From: an uncultured Duncaniella sp.
GTDB taxonomy: Bacteria > Bacteroidota > Bacteroidia > Bacteroidales > Muribaculaceae
Assembly: GCA_910588795.1 (NCBI GenBank)
Contig: CAJURI010000090.1
Coordinates: forward strand, 1-5,335
DNA: 5,335 nucleotides
Direction of reading: 5' to 3'
A program made the position numbers and the translations under genes. The notes under the pieces are model-generated. The model was not told the origin of the DNA, ran no database searches, and saw only the letters and a program-made list of their open reading frames with translations. This document shows positions 1 to 5,122 of the stretch, piece by piece. Positions within the stretch are counted from its first letter, which is position 1, and each line of letters opens with the position of its first letter.

Positions 1-61
1 CTCATAAATCTACCCTTAATCGTGTATTGGATGATAGTTGCGGATTTTAGGATATATACAT

Positions 62-97
62 TATATATGATATATGGGGTATATATGATATATGGGT
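62..97. repeat. Tandem 18-bp AT-rich repeat, two copies
   Basis: Positions 62-79 and 80-97 are two head-to-tail copies of an 18-bp unit (TATATATGATATATGGG plus G or T) that differ only at the last base. A second, 9-bp tandem pair follows at 101-109 and 110-118 (ATACAGTGC / ATACAGTGT). Both lie in the outer part of the left arm of the larger inverted repeat and roughly account for its extra length over the right arm, which suggests local slippage duplication. No function is evident. Confidence 0.85.
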
Positions 98-222
98 CAT
101 ATACAGTGCATACAGTGTGTATCTTGGTGTTTGACAATTAGTTTTTGATGGTATCAGGCCTGAATGACACACCTCTCTGAACCCAATTCTCTTGGCGAGA
201 GATGCATAAAATTACAAGCATA

Positions 223-254
223 CAAAAGTATGCATTATTTTGCTTAACTACAAA
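223..254 (-). promoter_or_regulatory. Leftward Bacteroidetes-type promoter candidate inside a small palindrome
   Basis: On the minus strand TTTG (254-251) is followed after 20 bases by TACTTTTG (230-223). This matches the Bacteroidetes sigma consensus TTTG-N19-21-TAnnTTTG. The -7 element is embedded in the palindrome GCATAC-AAAA-GTATGC (218-233), an arrangement that could act as an operator. Transcription would start near 219 and run left, where only a 17-codon reading frame (207-154) precedes stops in the remaining window. The region is AT-rich, so a chance match is possible. The product, if any, lies beyond or is non-coding. Confidence 0.35.
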
Positions 255-281
255 CAGTTTAAACATTTTTAATTTTTAGCC

Positions 282-312
282 AACAGGCAATTTAAATTTC
301 AAATTGTCTGTT
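282..312. repeat. Stem-loop at the axis of the large inverted repeat
   Basis: AACAGGCAATTT (282-293) pairs with AAATTGTCTGTT (301-312) around a 7-base loop. All 12 positions pair in plus-strand RNA if the single G-U (287/307) is allowed. It has no following U tract, so it is not a standard terminator. Its centre coincides with the symmetry axis of the flanking inverted arms. Confidence 0.6.
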
Positions 313-592
313 AAATTTCACGATTGTTTAGCAAATTTCCACCGAAACGTTCACAATGCACAGAATCACAGAGTTTTCGGACACCGTCGCATCTCTCGCC
401 AAGAGATGCGGATCAAAAGCAGCAAAAACCGGGTCGAAAATACCATCGAAAAACCTCCGAGCCATACCGCACACACTGATTACACCTTATATATAATGTA
501 GAAACTACACTAACTCTCTTCTTACACGAAAACATTTGCATGAAACAATTCTTCGAGGTCGCTTGTTGATTCCACATAATTTCGCACTTGCC

Positions 593-620
593 ACTTGACT
601 ATACTTGACTCTACACGTGT
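593..620. promoter_or_regulatory. Possible operator repeats upstream of the toxin-like operon
   Basis: ACTTGACT occurs at 593-600 and again at 603-610, a 10-bp spacing that places both on the same DNA face. It is followed by the 8-bp palindrome ACACGTGT (613-620). The cluster ends 19 bases before the -33 element of the downstream promoter. Operators in such positions are common for autoregulated toxin-antitoxin operons. Here the role is only inferred from position and repetition. Confidence 0.25.
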
Positions 621-639
621 CCGCGCCCTGAACATTTTT

Positions 640-670
640 TTTGCCATATCAATCTTATTGACTATATTTG
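640..670 (+). promoter_or_regulatory. Consensus Bacteroidetes promoter of the zeta-toxin-like operon
   Basis: TTTG (640-643) and TATATTTG (663-670) are separated by 19 bases, a full match to the Bacteroidetes vegetative promoter TTTG-N19-21-TAnnTTTG. The ATG of the downstream gene is at 677, six bases after the -7 element. If the -7 element is centred seven bases before the transcript start, the mRNA would begin about 674 and be essentially leaderless. An upstream in-frame TTG at 668 lies inside the -7 element and would not be transcribed, which supports the ATG as the real start. Confidence 0.75.
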
Positions 671-676
671 CGGGAT

Positions 677-1231
677 ATGCAACCCACTCTCTACATAATA
701 GCCGGATGCAACGGTGCCGGAAAGACCACCGCCTCCTACAGCATGCTCCCGGGACTCCTGAAGTGCCGCGAATTCGTCAACGCCGATGAGATCGCCAAGG
801 GGCTGTCACCATTCCGCCCGGAGCAGATGGCGATACTCGCCGGCAAACTCATGCTCCAGCGGATCGACACCCTCATGGCGGCACGGGAGACATTTGCCGT
901 AGAGACAACACTCGCCACAAAGAGCTACACTGTGCTCATAAAGAAAGCCCGCGCCCTCGGCTACTGCACAGTGCTGATATTCTTTTATCTGCCCTCGCCC
1001 GAACAGGCCATACAGCGCGTGGCCAAACGAGTCATAGAGGGAGGCCACCACATCCCCTCCGACGTGATCCGGCGCAGATACCGCAACGGCATCGAGAACC
1101 TTCACAGCATATACATGCCCATCGTGGACACATGGGTCATAATCGACAACAGCAACAGCAAACCCAGGATCATAGCCACAAACAACGAGACATTCGACCA
1201 CACCACATTTGAAAAAATAATGAACCAATGA
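677..1231 (+). CDS. Zeta-toxin-family (COG4185-type) P-loop kinase
   Basis: A 184-residue cytoplasmic P-loop protein resembling zeta-toxin/COG4185 'predicted ABC-type ATPase' proteins. Classical zeta toxins phosphorylate UDP-N-acetylglucosamine and block wall synthesis; whether this branch does so is unknown. Visible features are a Walker A motif GCNGAGKTT (residues 10-18, Lys16), FVNADEIA (33-40) with the Asp37 expected near the substrate, FAVETTLA (73-80) in the substrate-binding position, and the family block RVAKRVIEGGHHIPSDVIRRR (114-134), which supplies the basic phosphate-contacting residues. The length suits the compact family form. The ATG at 677 is preferred over an in-frame TTG at 668 because the latter overlaps the promoter. 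The gene overlaps the next by ATGA, implying translational coupling. Base composition matches the GC-richer genes of the window, unlike the AT-rich DNA before it. The family call is firm; toxicity and substrate are inference. Confidence 0.88.
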   Translation: MQPTLYIIAGCNGAGKTTASYSMLPGLLKCREFVNADEIAKGLSPFRPEQMAILAGKLMLQRIDTLMAARETFAVETTLATKSYTVLIKKARALGYCTVLIFFYLPSPEQAIQRVAKRVIEGGHHIPSDVIRRRYRNGIENLHSIYMPIVDTWVIIDNSNSKPRIIATNNETFDHTTFEKIMNQ

Positions 1232-1413
1232 CCGCACAGGAGCACAAAGACTTTATCGAAAACATCCAGCGCGCTCTCGAGATATCAGCCGAAAAGACTC
1301 TCCGGCGCAAAGCCGCCCTCGGAGAGAGCGTTGTCTACGCCCACCCCGACGGCACACCTTACACCATGCCCGCCGCTGAGGCCCTCGAACACTATCTGAC
1401 ATCAGGGGAATAA
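1228..1413 (+). CDS. Small acidic-to-neutral protein, candidate antitoxin partner
   Basis: A 61-residue protein that I do not recognise by name. It starts inside the stop of the kinase gene (ATGA, 1228-1231) and ends five bases before the shared terminator, so it is almost certainly the second and last gene of that operon. Residues 1-30 look like a charged amphipathic helix (EHKDFIENIQRALEISAEK, then LRRKAALGE). A short strand-turn-strand follows (VVYAHPDGTPYTM, 35-47) and then another helix (AAEALEHYL, 49-57). There is no signal peptide, membrane segment, cysteine pair or clear DNA-binding motif. Small proteins paired with zeta-type kinases are often the neutralising partner, so an antitoxin role is plausible, although in the classical epsilon-zeta systems the antitoxin gene comes first. 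The real-gene call rests on coupling and a clean non-repetitive sequence; the function is inference. Confidence 0.72.
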   Translation: MTAQEHKDFIENIQRALEISAEKTLRRKAALGESVVYAHPDGTPYTMPAAEALEHYLTSGE

Positions 1414-1417
1414 CACC

Positions 1418-1544
1418 CCGCACAGAAATCCGAAAGCCGCATAAGAAGAACCGGCACGACAGCCAGCGTTATATTCCGGTATCATCCGGTCCATAACCTG
1501 TGTCGCGCCGGTTCTTCTTATGCGGCTTTCGGATTCCTGTGCGG
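1418..1544. terminator. Very long hairpin, probable bidirectional terminator
   Basis: Arms 1418-1461 and 1501-1544 form a 44-bp stem with only two mismatches (1426/1536 and 1456/1506). The 39-base spacer carries further pairing (CAG/CTG and GTTAT/ATAAC). It lies between convergent genes, five bases after the small-protein stop and 58 bases beyond the gpmI stop. The inner part has a GC-rich core flanked by AAGAAGAA on the left and TTCTTCTT on the right, so a pyrimidine-rich, U-containing tract follows the core in either direction, as expected for a bidirectional intrinsic terminator. The stem is much longer than usual for a terminator. In RNA from the minus strand both mismatches become G-U pairs, giving uninterrupted pairing. 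Confidence 0.75.
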
Positions 1545-1552
1545 AAAGGCAC

Positions 1553-1586
1553 GGGGCTGTGTCACAATGTCTCCTGACAAAGCCCC
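1553..1586 (-). terminator. Second stem-loop in the gpmI 3' untranslated region
   Basis: GGGGCTGTGTCA (1553-1564) pairs with TGACAAAGCCCC (1575-1586) with one mismatch and a 10-base loop. It begins 17 bases after the gpmI stop codon and precedes the long hairpin. No strong U tract follows it on the minus strand, so it may stabilise the 3' end or assist termination by the larger hairpin rather than terminate alone. Confidence 0.5.
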
Positions 1587-1602
1587 TGAATGCCTGTCAC
1601 GG

Positions 1603-3120
1603 TCAACCCTTTATGAGGGGGCGGCCGGTCATCTCCTTAGGCTGGGGAAGCCCCATGATCTCAAGGATGGTCGGAGCCACGTCGGCAAGACGGCCGTTGT
1701 CCACATGAGCGGCCTTGTCCTCCGAAACATACACGCAAGGCACAGGATTGAGCGAATGCGCCGTGTTGGGAGTGCCGTCACTGTTGATGGCGTGGTCGGC
1801 ATTGCCGTGGTCAGCTATGATTATGGTCTCGTAGCCGGCAGCCTTGGCGGCCTCCACTGTGTCATGCACACACTCGTCGACAGCCTTCACGGCCTTGCAT
1901 ATGGCCTCGTAGACCCCGGTGTGGCCCACCATGTCACCGTTGGCATAATTGACCACAATGAAATCATACTTCTCCTCCCTGATAGCCTCCACGAGCTTGT
2001 CCTTGACCTCATAGGCACTCATCTCAGGCTTCAGGTCATATGTAGCCACCTTGGGCGAAGCCACAAGGATGCGCTCCTCACCTTCATAGGGAGCCTCACG
2101 GCCTCCGTTGAAGAAGAATGTCACATGGGCATACTTCTCAGTCTCGGCTATGTGAAGCTGCTTCAGCCCCTTACCTGACAGATACTCCCCGAGGGTGTTC
2201 TCCACATTCTCCTTCGGGAAAAGGATGTGCACGCCGGTGAACGATGCGTCATAGGGGGTCATGCAGTAGTACTGCAGATCAGGCACAGTGGTCATGCCGG
2301 CCTCGGGGATGTCATGCTGCGTAAGCGCGATGGTCAGCTCCTTGGCGCGGTCATTGCGGTAATTGAAGAATATCACAGCGTCACCCTCCTTGATGGTGCC
2401 GTCGACTGTCGAATTGTTGATCGGCTTGATGAACTCGTCGGTCACACCTTCGTCATAGCTCTCCTGCACAGCCTGAGCCATGTCGGAAGCCTGCTTGCCC
2501 TCACCCTTGACCAGCAGGTCGTAGGCTACTTTCACACGCTCCCACCGCTTGTCGCGGTCCATGGCATAGTAGCGGCCTATGATCGAAGCCACAGTGCCCG
2601 CGCTCTTGGCGCAATGGGCCTGCAGTGCCTCTATGAACCCCTTGCCGCTGCGCGGGTCAGTGTCACGCCCGTCCATGAAGCAGTGGATATACACCTTGCT
2701 GAGCCCGTACTCCCTGGCTATGTCACACAGGGCATAGAGATGGTCGAGTGATGAGTGAACGCCGCCGTCGCTGGTGAGCCCCATGAAATGGATGGCCTTG
2801 TCATGGTCGCGGGCATATGAGAACGCGCTCACGATCTCCGGATTCTTGAGTATCGACCCGTCGGCACAGGCCTTGTTGATCTTCACAAGATCCTGATACA
2901 CCACGCGGCCGGCACCTATGTTGAGGTGCCCCACCTCCGAATTGCCCATCTGCCCGTCAGGCAGACCCACATTCTCACCCGACGCCTGAAGCTCGCTGTG
3001 AGGATAAGTCTTCATAAGATAGTCCCAGTAAGGGGTGGGAGTCGAATAGATGGCATCGCTCTTGGAGTGATTGCCTATACCCCATCCGTCAAGGATGATT
3101 AACAATGCTTTTTTTGCCAT
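1603..3120 (-). CDS. gpmI: 2,3-bisphosphoglycerate-independent phosphoglycerate mutase
   Basis: Cytosolic glycolytic and gluconeogenic enzyme that interconverts 3- and 2-phosphoglycerate through a phosphoserine intermediate and two divalent metal ions (usually Mn). The protein has 505 residues, normal for bacterial iPGM. Visible signatures are ILDGWG with metal ligand Asp11, GQMGNSEVGH with nucleophile Ser61, the substrate-binding blocks GVHSSLDHL and HCFMDGRDTDP, FFNYRNDRA with its paired arginines, EKYAHVTFFFNG with the catalytic lysine, VNYANGDMVGH, and IIIADHGNADH followed by TAHS, which complete the metal sites. The phosphatase-like metal core and the inserted transferase domain are both complete. 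An in-frame extension to 3234 is rejected: it adds 38 residues not typical of the family, and the promoter element at 3202-3209 lies inside it. The gene stands alone, convergent with the zeta-like operon and with its own promoter. Confidence 0.98.
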   Translation of the reverse strand: MAKKALLIILDGWGIGNHSKSDAIYSTPTPYWDYLMKTYPHSELQASGENVGLPDGQMGNSEVGHLNIGAGRVVYQDLVKINKACADGSILKNPEIVSAFSYARDHDKAIHFMGLTSDGGVHSSLDHLYALCDIAREYGLSKVYIHCFMDGRDTDPRSGKGFIEALQAHCAKSAGTVASIIGRYYAMDRDKRWERVKVAYDLLVKGEGKQASDMAQAVQESYDEGVTDEFIKPINNSTVDGTIKEGDAVIFFNYRNDRAKELTIALTQHDIPEAGMTTVPDLQYYCMTPYDASFTGVHILFPKENVENTLGEYLSGKGLKQLHIAETEKYAHVTFFFNGGREAPYEGEERILVASPKVATYDLKPEMSAYEVKDKLVEAIREEKYDFIVVNYANGDMVGHTGVYEAICKAVKAVDECVHDTVEAAKAAGYETIIIADHGNADHAINSDGTPNTAHSLNPVPCVYVSEDKAAHVDNGRLADVAPTILEIMGLPQPKEMTGRPLIKG

Positions 3121-3201
3121 AATAATATATGTACGCTTATTGTAGTTGAAATGTTCGGTCGCCGGTCGCTTGACGGCTAACGCCGCTTCCGGTAACGGAT
3201 G

Positions 3202-3209
3202 CAAAGTTA
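3202..3209 (-). promoter_or_regulatory. gpmI promoter -7 element
   Basis: On the minus strand this reads TAACTTTG, an exact match to the Bacteroidetes -7 consensus TAnnTTTG. It predicts a start near 3198 and a leader of about 78 bases before the gpmI ATG. No good TTTG occurs at the -33 spacing, so the upstream half is weak. The leader contains GCGACCG twice close together (3155-3170 region) but no recognisable riboswitch. Confidence 0.6.
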
Positions 3210-3280
3210 CGGATAATTTCTCTAAATTGACCACCCGACGCTCAAAACTAGAGCTTGTTTAATAATAAATGTTACCGATA

Positions 3281-3381
3281 GGGCGGTCAGTCGCCGAGCA
3301 GATTTCCGGTTGTGATGAGGGAGTTATGGGGTTCCATAACGACCGAAAAGCAAGCGGAAAGATGCCGGTGAATGACCGCCC
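3281..3381. other. Nested stem-loops in left half of the MITE-like element
   Basis: GGGCGGTCA (3281-3289) pairs perfectly with TGACCGCCC (3373-3381). Inside this are TTTCCG (3303-3308) with CGGAAA (3355-3360) and a terminal hairpin GTTATGG-GGTT-CCATAAC (3323-3340). The three stems are concentric, giving a roughly 100-base nested fold possible in DNA or RNA. It could be a transposition-related structure or a small structured RNA; no known RNA family is recognised. Confidence 0.5.
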
Positions 3382-3509
3382 GGAATTATTCTTTGTGCAA
3401 TTTATTATCAAATACTTAAAACAGTTCACATTCATCTGATGAGCTTGTATGATGATAAAGTTACCTTTGTTTCGCATATCTTGGCCGCTTTTCGCCCTGT
3501 TCCTCAGTC

Positions 3510-3566
3510 GTGTACATCAAGTACACTCCTTCGTCGCATGTCGAAAACCGACTCAAGCTATGCGAC
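3510..3566. other. Two hairpins in right half of the MITE-like element
   Basis: GTGTAC-ATCAA-GTACAC (3510-3526) is followed by GTCGCAT (3533-3539) pairing with ATGCGAC (3560-3566). Nested inside the latter is GTCG-AAAAC-CGAC (3540-3552, arms 3540-3543 and 3549-3552). The outer arm of the second hairpin adjoins the right terminal repeat. Together with the left-half fold, most of the element can form secondary structure, as is common in bacterial MITEs. Confidence 0.5.
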
Positions 3567-3656
3567 CCTATCGACAACATTTATTATTAAACAAGCTCTT
3601 AGTTTCTTATGCGCCGATATGCCCCATGCTGATCCCTTCCGCCACCACGTGGGGGG

Positions 3657-5093
3657 TCACCTGAGGCTGAAACGACGGTCAACGCTTGCAGGCAGCTCCT
3701 CGGGATAATGCGTCACAAATATCAGCGACGACCCACGGCTCTCAGTCAACGCGTCGATCACCCTGCGCATACGCTCCTTTGCCGAGGCATCAAGCCCCTG
3801 GAAAGGCTCGTCGAGCACAAGCATGGCCGGCTGGCGCGCAAACGCACGGGCAAGGAGCACCATCTTCTGCTCCCCCGACGACAAAGTGGCGAAATCCCTG
3901 TCGGCAAGTCCGGATATGCCGAGACACCCAAGCCAAGCCTCGGCCACGGCATACTCCTCGGGTGTGTACTTGCGGAAACGCTCAAGCACAGGGCGCATAC
4001 CCTCGGCCACAATACCCCTCACCGGCAGACGGCTCCGGAAATAAAGCTGCATCTCGGGGCACACATACCCCACATTGTTCTTTATGTCCCATATCGACTC
4101 GCCCGACCCGCGCTTATGGTCGAATATCACTATATCGTTGGCGTAAGCCTGAGGATTGTCACCACACACCATGCTGAGCAGCAGCGACTTGCCCGATCCG
4201 TTAGGACCTGTCAGCATCCACCGCTCCCCGCGACGCACCTCCCAGTTGATCCCGGCAAACACCTCGCGCCCGCCATATCCCGCACGGCCGTCACGTATGC
4301 TGAACGCCACCTCGTGGGCCGGTATGCCGTCCGGAGCCTCGGGAAGCGTCACCGGAGCCTGGCGGCATGCCGCAGCCACGTCGGCCTCAGCCACTGCCGA
4401 GGCATTACGCCTCACCGCCTCACGCCCGGTGACCATCCCGGTGAAACGGCACCCCTCAAGCATGAGCATAGCGTCAGTCCCGTCGGGCACCTCGGCCGCA
4501 TCGCTGAGCAGCAGCACTATGTGCAGCCCGCGGTCACGCAGCGCAAGCAGGGCCTCCCTGAGCTCCGCACGCGACGGAGCGTCAAGCCCTATGAACGGAT
4601 TGTCGAGCACAAGTATGTCAGGCGCGGCAAGCAGGGCATTGATCACCAGAAGCTTCCTCAGTTCCCCGCTCGACAGGTAATTGATCTTCTTATGGGCTAT
4701 GCCGTCGAGCGAAAGCCGCCCGCACATGTCATGCCACAGACCGCTCTCCATTGCCTTGCCGAAAATGTCGCTCACAGCCGGCACATACTCGTTCTCGCTC
4801 GACTCAAGCCGCTGGTCATACCTCAGCACATCCACCCCGGTAAAAGAATGGATATCAGTGAAGGCTATCAGCTTGACGGTCATACCCTCCCGCATGAACC
4901 TCACACGGTTGCCGAATCCCCAGCGGCCACGCTCTATGACATATCCGAGCGTAGTCTTTCCGGAGCCGTTCGCGCCTGTCACGGCCGTAAGCCCCGCAGG
5001 GATACCCAATCCGCCGGCTCCCTCCAGCCTCACAGGCCCGAAGCAGAGCGACTCCGACTGGAACTCAACGGCATAATTTACATCTTTATCCAT
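3657..5093 (-). CDS. ModF-like tandem ABC ATPase, degenerate first domain
   Basis: A 478-residue soluble protein of two fused ABC ATPase domains with no membrane segment. Domain 1 has Walker A GANGSGKTT (40-48), signature LSSGE (140-144) and Walker B ILVLDNP (160-166). The catalytic Glu is Asn165, and the expected H-loop His is replaced in LLLSDAA (Ser197). Domain 2 is canonical: GPNGSGKS (296-303), signature LSSGE (404-408), LVLDEP with Glu429, and VTHYPEE with His462. The block GDNPQAYANDIVIF (311-324), then RGSGESIWDIK, strongly resembles E. coli ModF, historically linked to the molybdate locus and called a photorepair protein, but without an established transport function. Domain 1 thus probably binds ATP without efficient turnover. 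No permease or molybdate genes are nearby, so the substrate is unknown. The ATG at 5093 is preferred to a TTG two codons upstream. The gene is monocistronic in this window, and no strong terminator is visible before the MITE-like element. Confidence 0.9.
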   Translation of the reverse strand: MDKDVNYAVEFQSESLCFGPVRLEGAGGLGIPAGLTAVTGANGSGKTTLGYVIERGRWGFGNRVRFMREGMTVKLIAFTDIHSFTGVDVLRYDQRLESSENEYVPAVSDIFGKAMESGLWHDMCGRLSLDGIAHKKINYLSSGELRKLLVINALLAAPDILVLDNPFIGLDAPSRAELREALLALRDRGLHIVLLLSDAAEVPDGTDAMLMLEGCRFTGMVTGREAVRRNASAVAEADVAAACRQAPVTLPEAPDGIPAHEVAFSIRDGRAGYGGREVFAGINWEVRRGERWMLTGPNGSGKSLLLSMVCGDNPQAYANDIVIFDHKRGSGESIWDIKNNVGYVCPEMQLYFRSRLPVRGIVAEGMRPVLERFRKYTPEEYAVAEAWLGCLGISGLADRDFATLSSGEQKMVLLARAFARQPAMLVLDEPFQGLDASAKERMRRVIDALTESRGSSLIFVTHYPEELPASVDRRFSLR

Positions 5094-5114
5094 TTTCAAT
5101 CATTTTTACCGCCG

Positions 5115-5122
5115 CAAAGTTA
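5115..5122 (-). promoter_or_regulatory. ABC ATPase gene promoter -7 element
   Basis: The minus strand reads TAACTTTG, identical to the -7 element before gpmI. It predicts a start near 5111 and an 18-base leader to the ATG at 5093. The leader (GGTAAAAATGATTGAAA) is A-rich with no Shine-Dalgarno sequence, as usual in Bacteroidetes. No TTTG is found at the -33 position. Confidence 0.6.

Larger units (their letters stand above)
57..500. repeat. Diverged large inverted repeat in gene-poor AT-rich region
   Basis: This accounts for most of the gene-free first 639 bases. An 18-bp segment at 188-205 recurs perfectly in inverted orientation at 389-406. Three further anchors follow in the same order on both arms. 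ATACCATC is at 440-447 (+) and 154-147 (-), exactly 51 bases from each core. ACACACTG is at 471-478 (+) and 120-113 (-), three bases out of register. TATATAATGTA is at 490-500 (+) and 67-57 (-). The symmetry axis lies at 297, the centre of a separate stem-loop (282-312). Between the anchors similarity is weak, so the arms are either old duplicates or share only short functional sites. The stretch 206-281 does not match 313-388 base for base. The left arm is about 37 bases longer, roughly accounted for by the tandem repeat at 62-97. No transposase or obvious target-site duplication is visible, and no convincing gene is seen from 1 to 639. Confidence 0.55.
3245..3605. mobile_element. MITE-like non-autonomous element with long terminal inverted repeats
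   Basis: Positions 3250-3273 are the perfect reverse complement of 3576-3599 (24 bp). Matching continues inward to 3283/3566 with two mismatches (32 of 34). It also resumes outward for five more bases (AAACT at 3245-3249, AGTTT at 3601-3605) across a one-base bulge. The repeats begin AGAGCTTGTTTAATAA and bound about 350 bp with no credible gene, filling the gpmI-ABC intergenic space. This is the architecture of a miniature inverted-repeat transposable element moved by a transposase encoded elsewhere. I see no clear target-site duplication, and I cannot name the parent insertion-sequence family. The interior is unusually rich in hairpins. The element sits directly upstream of the gpmI promoter and 51 bases past the ABC gene stop, so it could alter termination of one or regulation of the other. 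Confidence 0.8.

Noticed and set aside
218..241. GCATAC-AAAA-GTATGC hairpin followed by ATTATTTT as an intrinsic terminator
   Set aside because: The stem is only six bp and half AT, and there is no upstream gene to terminate; an operator overlapping the leftward promoter fits at least as well.
356..496. 46-codon ATG-started frame (MHRITEFSDTVASLAK...) within the right arm of the palindrome
   Set aside because: Short, unrecognised, basic and low-complexity. The equivalent position in the left arm has a related frame (ASLAKR...IPSK) but no start codon and an upstream stop, so shared DNA rather than a gene is the simpler reading. It deserves a second look if homologues are found.
304..501. 65-codon frame starting at TTG
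   Set aside because: Weak start inside a stem-loop, no recognisable features, and overlapped by another equally open frame.
595..789. 64-codon TTG-started frame with a hydrophobic stretch
   Set aside because: It spans the promoter and then overlaps the clearly real kinase gene in another frame; its hydrophobicity comes from the T-rich promoter DNA.
3121..3234. 38-residue N-terminal extension of the gpmI reading frame
   Set aside because: The family begins at the MAKKALLIILDGWG segment, and the promoter -7 element lies inside the extension.
3462..3469. TACCTTTG, a plus-strand -7-like match inside the MITE-like element
   Set aside because: No TTTG at the required upstream spacing, and the transcript would run antisense into the end of the ABC gene.
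3259..3477. 72-codon minus-strand frame inside the MITE-like element
   Set aside because: It begins at a non-transposase-like sequence and covers predicted hairpins and the left terminal repeat. It may be annotated as hypothetical in multicopy repeats, but nothing supports coding.
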